DNA from: Coniferiporia sulphurascens
Lineage: Eukaryota > Basidiomycota > Agaricomycetes > Hymenochaetales > Hymenochaetaceae
Direction of reading: 5' to 3'
Assembly (NCBI GenBank): GCA_002794785.1
Contig: NBBA01000007.1
Location: 372,001 to 436,000 of the forward strand
DNA length: 64,000 nt
This document shows, in pieces, positions 36,513 to 46,592 of the stretch. The notes under the pieces were generated by a model. The model saw only the letters and a program-made list of their open reading frames with translations, had not been told where the DNA came from and searched no databases. The number at the start of each line of letters is the position of its first letter. Positions within the stretch are counted from its first letter, which is position 1. The translations under genes were made by a program, and so were the position numbers.

Positions 36513-39500
36513 GTCACCACACTTGGAAGCGAAGATCTCATTCTAGGCACCACTTGGTTAAAAAATTGTAACCCCCAAATCGACTAGCAACAGGCTACAC
36601 TTCAAATTGATAAAATTAACCCAGCAACCCAAATGGCACAATGCGCTACAAAAAAGGAACTTCCATTAGAACAACTGGTACCACTACAATACCATGAATT
36701 CCTTCCTTTGTTTGAAAAAAAGAGATCAGAACGATTCCCTCCTTCTTGGCCATATGATCATGCCATTGATTTGAAACCAGATTTCATACCTTGTGACTGC
36801 AAACTGTATCCTCTACCTGCACATCACCAGCAGGCTTTAGATGATTTTCTTGAGGAAAACTTGCAAAAAGGATATATTTGACCATCCAAGTCCAGAATGG
36901 CATCACCATTCTTCTTTGTTGACAAAAAAGATGCATCATTGCATGGAATTCAAGATTATCAGGCACTAAATGAAGGGACCATTAAAAACGCATATCCCCT
37001 TCCCCTCATCTCGGATTTAATGGATCGGCTGAAAGGTGCCAAATACTTCACTAAACTTGATCTGCGGAATGGCTACAATAATATTCACATTAAAGAAGGA
37101 GATCAATACAAAGCCACCTTCAAAACAAATCGCGGGTTATTTGAACCAACTGTCATGTTTTTCGGTCTTTGCAATTCACTGGCTACATTCCAAGCCTTCA
37201 TGAATGACATCTTTTGCATTGTCATCATCGAAGATCTCATCTTGATATATATGGATGACATTTTGATCTTCTCAGATAATCTCGAAGACTTACATCAAAA
37301 AACTAAATGAGTTCTCCAGATACTCAAAGATAATGATCTCTATTGCAAACCGGAAAAGTGCCTTTTCGAAGCCAGAGAAGTCGAATTTCTTGGTGTTATT
37401 ATTCGGCCCAACACCATATCCACCGATCCCACCAAACTTGCAGGAATTGTTGATTGGCCCACACCAAGGACAGTCAAACAATTACAAAGTTTCCTTGGAT
37501 TCTGCAATTTTTACAGACACTTTGTTCCGAACTTTTTGGAAATCACACATCCCTTACACAAGTTAACTTGGAAAGAGATTCAATGGCAATGGACTCCAGT
37601 TTGGCAACAAGCATTTGACCAGCTAAAAAAGCAGTTTTCGTCACAGTCTACCATTCTGATCCCAGATCCATCCAAACCCTTTGTCATTGAGACAGACGCA
37701 TCTAAAGTCACTACAGGTAGAACGTTACTCCAAACTAATAGTAATGGTGATCTCCAACCATGCGGGTTTATTTCTGAATCACTTGGTCCCACACAACAAC
37801 GATATGAAGTCTATGATAGGGAATTCCTTGGCATCATTCGAGCCCTCACTGCATGGCGTCATTACCTTCTTGGATCACCTCACACTACAACTATATGGTG
37901 TGACCACAAGAATCTGTCATACTTCAGAGCAGCCAGACGCTTAACTCCTTGGCAATCTCGATGGAATCAACTCTTATCTGAATACAATATTGTTATCACC
38001 CATAAACCGGGTAAATCCATTCCAGGTTCAGATGCATTATCTCATAGACCAGATCATGGTGAAGAACCACCTGAAGAATGTGTCCTTCTTCCTGACGCCC
38101 TGTTCATTGGTGTAATTGACATAACACTTCGAGATGAAATTCAATGGGAACAAACATTGGATTCATTAGCTAAATCGATTCGGCTTGCAAAACAGCACAA
38201 ACTTCCTTCGCCTTTTTGTTTTTCCCTAGAAGAGTGGGAAGAAAACCAAGACGTTCTCACCTTTAGAGGGAAAGTGTACATCCCAGATAATGCAGATTTA
38301 AAGCGAAAGATCTTGCAGCTATTCCATGATTCGCCATCAATCGGACACTGTGGTGCATTTCAAACCACCTCAGTCATTTGCCAACATTACTGGTGGCCAG
38401 GTTTAACCGTCTTTACTCGAAATTATGTTGCAGGATGTGCCTCATGCCAACAGATGAAGATCAACACCCATCCCACGGCACCATCCTTATCTCCAATTCC
38501 AGCCCATAAGGAAGCACTTCCATTCCAACACATTGCAATCGACTTTATCATGGATTTACCAAACTCCCAGTCATATGATTCAATCATGGTAATTGTTGAT
38601 CATGACTCAACAAAAGGCATTATCTTGGTACCATGCAACAAGACAATTGATGCACTTGGAACAGCTAAACTATACCATGACAACATGTATAGATGTTTTG
38701 GGTTACCTAAGACCATCATTTTGGATTGAGGACCACAATTCACTTCACAACTCTTCCAGATGTTAAGCTCAACAGTTATGTGATGATCGACGTCAGGGCT
38801 TCCTGATCGTCGGGGCTGATGGTATGGCAACGGGGCTTCCTAGATGTTGTAAGTCGAGGATGATCATTGATGAGGCTTCCTGATTGGCGATGTGGATGCG
38901 GTGTGCTTCAGAGGTGAAGTCGGGTTATGATGAAGCAACTAATGGCCTAAAGGCACTCAGTAGACTGGTGGTAACAGGTAATGGGCTTGTATGAACGAAG
39001 AGCACAAGCTTAGGGCTTGTGCTACTGAAGTTACATGCTTATATGCTACTCTATGTGTTTGCTACTGTAGTGACTTGGTTAGGTGTGTTTTACCAGATGA
39101 AGGAAGGTCATGGAAACTCAAGGAAGGCCTTGGTAATACAAGTATGGTGATCAGTAAGCAAAGCACATCATGATGGTGCAATAAGGCATCATCATGGCGT
39201 CTTATGGCATGAGGCGAAATAAGGATGAGTAAGGCAGAGAAATGGGGGAGTTGTGCTGACTGATGATGACAAAGAGGAATAGAGTCAGCGCAGTAATGGA
39301 AAAGTAAAGGAAAATTGTAACACCAGAAGTTGTGTGAAAGACTAGGGATTAGATCTCGCCTATCAATGGCCTACCATCCACAGACAGATGGGCAAACAGA
39401 GAGAACAAACCAGGAAGTTGAAGCATATCTTCGGATATACTGTGGAAATTCTCCAACTCAATGGGTCGACGCGCTCCCAGATCTCGAATTTTCCCACAAT

Positions 39501-40139
39501 ATCCAGGTACAATCTGCAATCAAAACTTCTCCATTCATGGTGATGTTCGGATATAATCCAACTCCAATTCCACCAGTGATAGAAGAAACTGTAATTCCCA
39601 CCTTATCAGATAGACTTCACCTTCTCACATCCATAAGGAAAGAAGCACTAGCAGCACATGACTTGGCCAGACAACACATGATGCGAATTTGATCTCGGAA
39701 CTTCAGACCTTTCAAAAAAGGGGACAAAGTTTGGCTAGAAGCAAAAAATCTCCATTTTCCTGGAAGATCTCGGAAGTTATCCCCTAAGTGGGAAGGACCC
39801 TTCGTTATTTCCGAGGTCCTGTCCTCACTTGTTTACAAATTGGAAATTCCTTCGGCATGGCACATACACCCTGTATTCCATGCCTTGCTTCTTACCCCCT
39901 TTACCCAGACTGATGCACATGGTCCATCATTTTCCCTACCTCCACCTGACCTTATCGATGGACAGGAGGAATATGAAATCGAAGCAATCGTGGGACACAG
40001 GGGTAATGGAACTCGAAGACGTTACTTGGTCAAGTGGAAAGGATACCCCTCTTCAGAGAATCAATGGTTAATGGAGAAAGACCTTGAAAATTCACAGGAA
40101 ACCTTGGATGCGTATAAAGCCTCAAAAAACATCCAGTAA
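36513..40139 (+). pseudogene. Gypsy pol: protease end, RT, RNase H, integrase, chromodomain; five stops, one LTR insertion
   Basis: One continuous frame apart from stops and an insertion. It starts in the protease tail (LILGTTWLKNCNPQID), then RT from about 36,650 with [19 protein letters not shown] and the intact active site YMDDIL; RNase H near 37,690 (IETDAS, YEVYDREFLGIIRAL); the integrase zinc finger (H...H...CASCQQMK) near 38,340-38,455; the integrase core (IAIDFIMDLP; HPQTDGQTER); and a chromodomain at the end (YLVKWKGYPSSENQWL). In-frame stops: TAG at 36585 and TGA at 36879, 37308, 38727 and 39690. There are no frameshifts. Family-G LTR copy 6 (38761-39322) splits the integrase core. 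The protein could not be made as it stands. Confidence 0.88.
38761..39322 (-). mobile_element. Solo LTR, family G (copy 6), TSD CCAGA, inside Gypsy integrase
   Basis: 562 bp with ends TGTTAAGCTCAAC and AATTGTAACA, flanked by CCAGA on both sides. It lies between the integrase segments GPQFTSQLFQ and KLCERLGIRSRLSMAYHPQT. Confidence 0.92.
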
Positions 40140-40189
40140 CCACAGCAACTCACCAGTCGCTACCCAAATTCCTGTCTAGCATTTTCACT

Positions 40190-41183
40190 ATGTCGTCTTC
40201 ATCTCTCTCTGAGCGCGTCCACCGCAACCGTGCCCACACTCAGACCCAGATCACCATCTCACATATTCTCTCCAACCCAGCCCTTCGTCCTCAAGTCGCT
40301 CACGCTTTCCTTGGCACTTGTTTTGATCGCTTTCGCCAGTTGTTCCTCCAACAAGACTCTCTCCTTGCACATACAGAGAATCTCCTCACTGAAGTCGAGC
40401 TCATTCGTGTCCATAATCACCACATTGTCTGCCGTGCTCAAGCCTCTAGCTGGATGATTGTCGATGAAATAGTCCGTGGCAATGGGCACCGAATGCTCAG
40501 CACAATCGACCCCTCTTTAGGAAGACAACCCTTATGATCAATTCCCATTCGCCGTCGCTCAACTCCTGCTCCAGACCGTAATGCCTGTTGGGAATGTCAG
40601 TCCCCAGATCACCACAAACGACACTGCCCACAATACATTTGTCCACACTGTACTACAGCTGTGCCAGGTATTGGCAATCCGAATGCCCAGAACATATACA
40701 CCCTGTCCCACCGCCAATGGTTTCAACTCTGTCATCCACCGATTCTCCCCCGATTATGTCTTCTCCCCAGTTACCGGGAGCTTTCCCATCGCAACAAGCT
40801 CTCCCTGGCCATGAAGGTGCAGATCAGGTCATGGCCGCACTATGCCACATGTACCTCCCCAAATGCCTGGATCCCACACTCAAATGCCCAGGTCCTATAC
40901 CACCAAGGAACGTGCCAATTGAATTGCAAACTTGGTTCAGGAACTGGACACTCTGGAAGAAATTATCCTCTCTGTTCGCAATCCCTCATCCACACCACCA
41001 CCATACGTCTCTACCAGCCCTACAGGACGAGTTACAATCGATCATCGTTCCCCCACGACAATACTGCAAGTGCCAAGCACCCCTGAGTCAGACGCCTCCC
41101 ACTCCGTCTACTCCTACCCGGGAATGGCTGATCACTTATTCAGTAACCTCACTGATGGGTATAATTCGGACTACACAGATTGA
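40190..41183 (+). pseudogene. Extra ORF downstream of Gypsy pol, frameshifted
   Basis: Begins MSSSSLSERVHRNRAHTQ at 40190 and stays open to 40537. Later parts are readable in other frames, ending ELDTLEEIILSVRNPSS...YSYPGMADHLFSNLTDGYN at 41183. It is Ser/Pro/Thr-rich with no recognised domain and no obvious membrane segment, so there is no support for an envelope protein. Position between pol and the polypurine tract makes it part of the element. Confidence 0.5.
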
Positions 41184-41498
41184 CTAAGACAGATTAACTC
41201 TCTTTAATGTCCGGAATGACATAAAACTATCATGACCAGTGCGCTTTCCGTTCTCCTTCTGCACCCATTTATCCCAAATCGTCCTTTAACCCTTTTTATT
41301 GCCCATGACAACTGACTCGATTCAGTATGTACTTATAAAATGTTTCATCACATTCTTGGTGTATACCTGCTTTGGGGGAACACTATTCCCTCTTATTCTT
41401 TATGCACATTAACTTCATGCCTATCAGGCTTACCATATTTCTTTCATCCTTTGCTTTTCTTTTATTTTTCTTGATATTTGCAATGAAATATCATCCCT

Positions 41499-41512
41499 AA
41501 AAGGGGAGGTAA
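41499..41512 (+). other. Polypurine tract of the Gypsy element
   Basis: AAAAGGGGAGGTAA directly before the TGTTAC start of the 3' LTR; the expected primer site for plus-strand DNA synthesis. Confidence 0.75.
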
Positions 41513-41938
41513 TGTTACAAATTTCCCTTACTCATCGCCTTTATCAGCATCAGTCATCTTCGCTGACTGATCCACCATGTATGCTGACTGATCCTAGCCT
41601 CATGATCAGTCAGACTCTTCTACCAGTTTCTATTCCCTTCCATGCTGACTGACCCTTACCTTTGCTCAGTCAGCCTTCTACCATATTCCATAGGTTTCTA
41701 TGTATGTATATAAGGACTCACTTTCAGAGCACTAAGCCTTAAGCTTGTGCTCTTCATTCAATAGAGCCTACTTGTTCACTATCTCCTCTGCAGGATATTA
41801 AGTCACCAGTCACCAGTTCAACAGTCTACTAGTCCTTGGGGAAACCCTTGCTCAATCATTGTCTCATCTTTACCTCGTCTCTCTTGGTCGATCCTTGTTG
41901 ATCGCTTATTAAGCCTTACCTAATCAGTAGGCTTAACA
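41513..41938 (+). mobile_element. 3' LTR of the Gypsy element
   Basis: 426 bp, TGTTACAAATTTCCC...GTAGGCTTAACA. It carries TATATAAGG near 41708 and the word AAGCTTGTGCTCTTCATT, a diverged form of the reverse complement of the central part of the family-G LTRs. It is shorter than the family-G copies (541-563 bp), so a related subfamily and not identical. Confidence 0.8.
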
Positions 41939-43397
41939 GCTTGATCTGTCAGGATCGGAGCGCTGGGATTGTCGGGGCAGCACCTGGGATGTCGGAATCG
42001 GTTCCCTGGTGTATATACAGTGTAGAAACGCTCCGTCAATTTCAAAAAAAAAAGTGGAAGCCAACCAGAAGTTGGCAACACTGAAGTTCAGCCTAAGACA
42101 GAAAGGACAAAGGTGTCTTTGTTGCTGTCAGATAGACTGAGGCAACAAAGGTATGGAAAGTGGACAGGAATAGCAGGAACATTATGTAATGATGGTTCTG
42201 TACAGTCCGCCCCAATTCCGATCCTTCCTGTGCCAAGCCGACAAGTCCGACTGGTCACGTGTCAAGTACAACATGCATGTCGGTACCACCTGTCGGGTTG
42301 GGGCGGCTTCCCGTGCATCGGCTGATAGACGCCACTTGTCGGGATGTGGCAGTGTCAAGCAGTGTTCCTGCACATCGGCTCTGCCAAGTGGGGCAGAGCG
42401 GCCATGTCGGATTTGCATCAGGTGATTGTGGTGAGCCCCTAGGCTTACATTATTTTTATTTATTTATTATTTATTTATCTACTATGTAGTGTAAGAGCTT
42501 CTAAGTTGCCAGTAGCTGCTGTACAGCCAAAGCACAGGGCCCACCAGAGGCCTGTTAGGGTGTGGTGTTCTAGACAATTCCTTCTCTGGTGTGGCTGACC
42601 CACTCAATACCAGAGGCTTTAAAGCCAACTTAGAAGCACTGATATGTAGTTCTAACTAAGGCTAAATCACAGGGCCCAATAAGCTTATCAGTGGGGAAAG
42701 TGACAGCAAACTGCAATGTAAAAGAAAGCCAATGTGTTTATAAGTGTCAATGGCATGAAAGTTGCTGGCTGAATGCTGGTGGGAGTATGGAAAGGTGCTA
42801 CAGAACAAAAAAAGAGACCTTATGCACCCCCAACTCAAGCAAATACTGGCAAAAGCACTGCAATGTTGAGATCAGATAAGAGATGTGTACATTTTCTTGA
42901 ATTTTCAGATAAAAAACTTGCCTGAGACCAGAGTATCTTTCAAGAGTGCTCCTGAGATTCCCAGATGAGTCTTCAAGTCAACTTTAGAGAGGTTGGGAGG
43001 TGGGTAAGGGCAGAGGTGACTGAGAGTCAGGAGCAAAGGTGCAGCATGGGTACTGTGCAATCATTAGCACACATTTTTGCTTATGTAATTTTACATAATC
43101 ATAAGTCGGCACTTAAGTTTTGGGGGCTTTTTCAGTAACAACAATCATTTGTTGACTAAAAAAGCATCTAATGGGTAGCCAAAATAGAGTATTATTTAAT
43201 TTACTGGTCAAAAGTTATATTTATTCAGTGTAATTGAGCAAGGGATGGCCTTTTTTCAAGGCTGGCTTGAAGGGCAGGAGGATGTTCTCACGGGGGGGGC
43301 CACACAGCCACCACGCTTTGCTGACTAATCTAGCTTTTTGGAGGCCCCTAACCGGATAACTGGAGGGCTTCGCCCCCCAATTAAATTGCGACATGCC
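41939..43397. other. Unassigned repeat-like region
   Basis: A run of ten A residues at about 42042-42052 follows GTCAATTTC, possibly a poly(A) tail of an old element. A GC-rich block at 42,180-42,430 contains the inverted repeat CTCTGCC...GGGGCAGAG, and AT-rich DNA with TTTATTTATTTA follows. No coding sequence is supported. Confidence 0.35.
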
Positions 43398-44490
43398 TTA
43401 GGCCCCGTTCAGCAATCCCGGATTCAGCCTCCGCCTTTCGAGGCGGATGATGATGAAACTTTATTAGGCGCTGTGTAAATACAACTCTACTTAAGCGCCC
43501 CGGCCCCCGAAGGGGCCGGAACTAGATGTCGCAATGGTAAATTTAAAAAGAGAGGGGCGCCAGTCCTCACCGGTGAAAATCCTACATCCCCGCTTCTTCT
43601 CTCAACCCCATGTTACCAAGGCCGTGAGCATCGGTCAGCGACGATTCTCTTCTCCATTGTAAACCCTTCCCTCCCAAAAAGATTCCGAAGTCGGGCAGGC
43701 GGCACTGTCGAATTGCTGATTGAGGGCCTTAGAGGGGTGTGGCTGTAGCCTAGGTCGGCCTCAGCTCGTTCGTCGTGGTGCATGGATCCATTTTGGCAAA
43801 CCTCTGCCAGTGATGACTATGGAGAGCCGGAATGGCCTGGCCGGTTTAAGTGGGTCACTTGCCGGTGCCCATGTCTTGGCATGGGGAAAACCGCGGTTGC
43901 CGTGGAAGCCCAGGTTGTGTGTCGGCGAACTGAATGGCCGTGCGAGTCGTGTGGGAAAAAGAGTTATGAGGGGCCAGGTTAAAAATAAACAGTGGGAACG
44001 TCGTCGAGGTCACGCATATTACTTCGGCTTCAGCAATGAAGGGACTGTCCCCTTACCCAATATTTCAGAGTTTGCCGGCTTGTGCTCATCGATGTTGCTC
44101 GGGTCATCGTCCTTGGTGTTGACATCGTTGCCAGCCCAGTCATAACCCCTCCACGGGCAGTCAGTTGTTCTTGGTGCGAGAGGCAGACCACTCACACTCC
44201 CGGCTGCCCGACCCCCTATTAGAGGGTCCAATGGGGTAGGTGTTGGGGGGGTGGCAAAGTCCCCGCGCAACGAAGTCGGCATCTACCCCAGGACATTAAC
44301 ATCGTAGCCCCCCCAAGTGACCCCAGGGTATGGTCAGGGTAGTGCCTGCAAACCACTCAGGCCCCCTTCCTTAGACGGATCCCCCCTCGCAGCACCCTCT
44401 CCAAAGGAGATGGTGGTGGTAAGAGGTCAAGAAGGGATGCCTTTCGAGGCGGACCGTTTGCTCAAATCCACTCGAAGCGGAAGAACGGAA
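43398..44490 (-). mobile_element. Possible deleted non-LTR retrotransposon remnant
   Basis: On the minus strand the right part has a Pro/Gly-rich open frame beginning MPTSLRGDFATPPTPTPLDP (ATG at 44282), and the left end has GTGTAAATACAAC in reverse followed by AATAAAGTTTCATCATCATC, resembling a polyadenylation signal and a short tandem tail. A strong GC hairpin (CCGGCCCC/GGGGCCGG) lies at about 43500-43521. No reverse transcriptase is present, so it would be an internally deleted, non-autonomous copy. This is a weak assignment. Confidence 0.25.
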
Positions 44491-45548
44491 GTCACGTATT
44501 AGTCACGCAAAGTAACGACATGTCATGCTTGCTGTATTTGGAGTGTAGCTACATAAATGGAAATATACTTATCTAAAACCCTAGCAATATCTTATACATG
44601 TTAACGAAGACAAGAGTGCTGGTCTTCTTGCTGCCGTTCCATCGGCATCGCTCCCAATTATATTTCACACTCGGTCGCAGGCAGGTATGACAACGAAGAC
44701 GAAGTGATCGCCATTTTCTCGTCGCTCATGTTCGCTTTCTTCAAGTTCCTGTGGATGAACGGAACGGGCGCTGCTCCCTTCTATTTTCACATGGTAGCTT
44801 CTTGGGGAGGCCATGTGTTTACCAACATATTCCCTTACACTTGTTAGTCCTCCCGCTCATGACCCGGGGCCGCTATCCTAATCGTCCCTGGGCGGCCTGC
44901 TGATGCCCAGTAGTCCTCTTGGTTGCCCTCGGTACTCTCGCTAGTATGGAGGTGCCCTTCGCTGGGTTTCAACGTGTCCGCACAAGTGAGCATATGGCTG
45001 CGCTGGGAGTCTTCGACCTTCTTCAGCTCGTCGCTTTCACGGATCTCGTCCACTTACACGTCTCTTCAAAGCAGTTCCAGGCGTTACTTCTCGTGTCCGT
45101 CGTTGGATCCGGTGAACTATCATCTAACTGGCTTTTCCTTTTATTCCCTATGATGATAGTAGTATGATCCAAACGACTGCATCTGATACGACATGTCTAA
45201 TCTGTTTGCTGCTATGGATGTTGACGAAGCACAGATCGATGAGGGTCTGTACTCTAGCCAACTGTAAGTGTAGGCGATGTGTATACACATTACGACGTTT
45301 TAGTTTGCGTTTAGTAACGTCCTTGGTCATGAGGGTTGGACAAAATCATTCATCCAAACGCTCAGATTGATCCTCTGTGCCGTTAAGCCATGAAGAAGAT
45401 GGTGACCTCCAACGTGCTCACTGCCCGAGTCTCAGCGCCACACACACACACACTGAGAAACGTATATGAATGCCTTTTGCGCAATTATCTCTAACGCGCT
45501 CTGTCTAACAATCAGTGCTATTTTAACGGGTGTCAAGTTTATCACCAT
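44491..45548. other. Unassigned region
   Basis: Short open frames on both strands show no family motif. A (CA)n tract of seven units lies near 45441-45454. Nothing further can be supported. Confidence 0.4.
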
Positions 45549-46418
45549 TTACAATCCTGCCTCGTGGATAGCGATTTTGTTCCATTTTCCGTCAAAGGAA
45601 TGGATGGGCTTAATCGATGTAAGCCTCACAGGGTTACTGTAAAGGGCCCATATACGTTTGGTGTTGGAGACATATTGGACTCGGAGGATTACGTTTCGGG
45701 AGGTATTTTCACTCAAGCGAAAATGCCGAAGATTATCAACTTCGTGAGCAGTCGATAGAGCGCCTCGACTTCGCTAAGCATGTCTTCTCCGCATGTGGTC
45801 TTTTTGAACACGTATTGCTTACCAGCCCAGAAAACAAGGTCTACGTCGTAAGATATGCTCTCGATTTTGGTCAGATCCATTGTCGGGGTTACAGGAAGGG
45901 TGAGCAGCGAAGGCATGATCTCAGGGGGCTCGTTGAAACCGTGCTGGACATCGGTGTCCTGAAATAATTTGAGTGTCAGTTTTGTCTTCTTTGGTGACGA
46001 GGTGTATCCCGGTAGCAGGAGCCGCGATCCGTCCGAGTTTGTCGAAATCTGAGGCTGTAGAGCTAAGAAGCATGTTTTCCAAACAATGAGGGCATTCCTC
46101 GTTCCAGGAAAATAAAATACTTATCTCGAGGGAAGAATCATACCTGCGAGGATCCCTACCGAGGAGAAAGAAGGTTTTCCCGTCCTTCTTTGGACGCACT
46201 GCGAGACATACTGGAGTTAAGAGACTTTTAGACGTTCTCCAGCCTATATTATTATCATCTGTGAAGGAGATGTGCGAGCGACATAATGACGACTCAGAGA
46301 TGAAGTAACTGCACCCACTCTTCAAGGGAGGTCCGAGTTTGAATTCCATTCGATCTTGTTGATAATTTGTCCCCCTAATATCTCTTAATACATGGAAAAC
46401 ACTGGGGACGAACCCCAC
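45549..46418 (-). pseudogene. Kinase-like protein remnant (N-lobe type), frameshifted
   Basis: Starts MGFVPSVFHVLRDIRG and reads EFKLGPPLKSGCSYFISESS, then LLSSTASDFDKLGRIAAPAT. After a GT-AG intron near 45,960 it gives LTKIESISYDVDLVFWAGKQ with YVFKK and SEVEALYRLL. The pattern YDVDL(V)-W-G--YVFK is known from a group of mushroom protein-kinase-like proteins, with the Lys as the ATP-binding residue. After RLL the next plausible segment (SENTSRNVILRVQYVS) is in another frame, and the catalytic loop is absent. It is head to head with the kinase gene at 46593, 175 bp apart. Confidence 0.5.
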
Positions 46419-46592
46419 GCTTTATGTGATACAGGGACGCTCAATAGGGAATATTAATCCAGGTGCCGGTGTGTACATGCCGGAGTTCGAGCCTGACGGC
46501 GGAATTTCCCGGCACCCGCCTCACCGTGGGAAATGACGAGGGGTAGGCCATCATTTGGACGACTCGGACCATGAACCACACCACGTCCTTCC

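Larger units (their letters stand above)
36513..41938 (+). mobile_element. 5'-truncated chromodomain Gypsy (chromovirus-type) LTR retrotransposon
   Basis: Order: end of protease, reverse transcriptase, RNase H, integrase, chromodomain, an extra ORF, polypurine tract, 3' LTR. The 5' LTR, gag and most of the protease are missing; the left edge is the family-G LTR ending at 36512. The 3' LTR (41513-41938) has ends related to the family-G solo LTRs but in opposite orientation. Confidence 0.85.

Noticed and set aside
36513..40139. Classical repeat-induced point mutation as the cause of the stops
   Set aside because: Classical RIP prefers CpA and is described in ascomycetes; the changes that I can infer are mostly CpG to TpG. 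Only a methylation-type decay is claimed.
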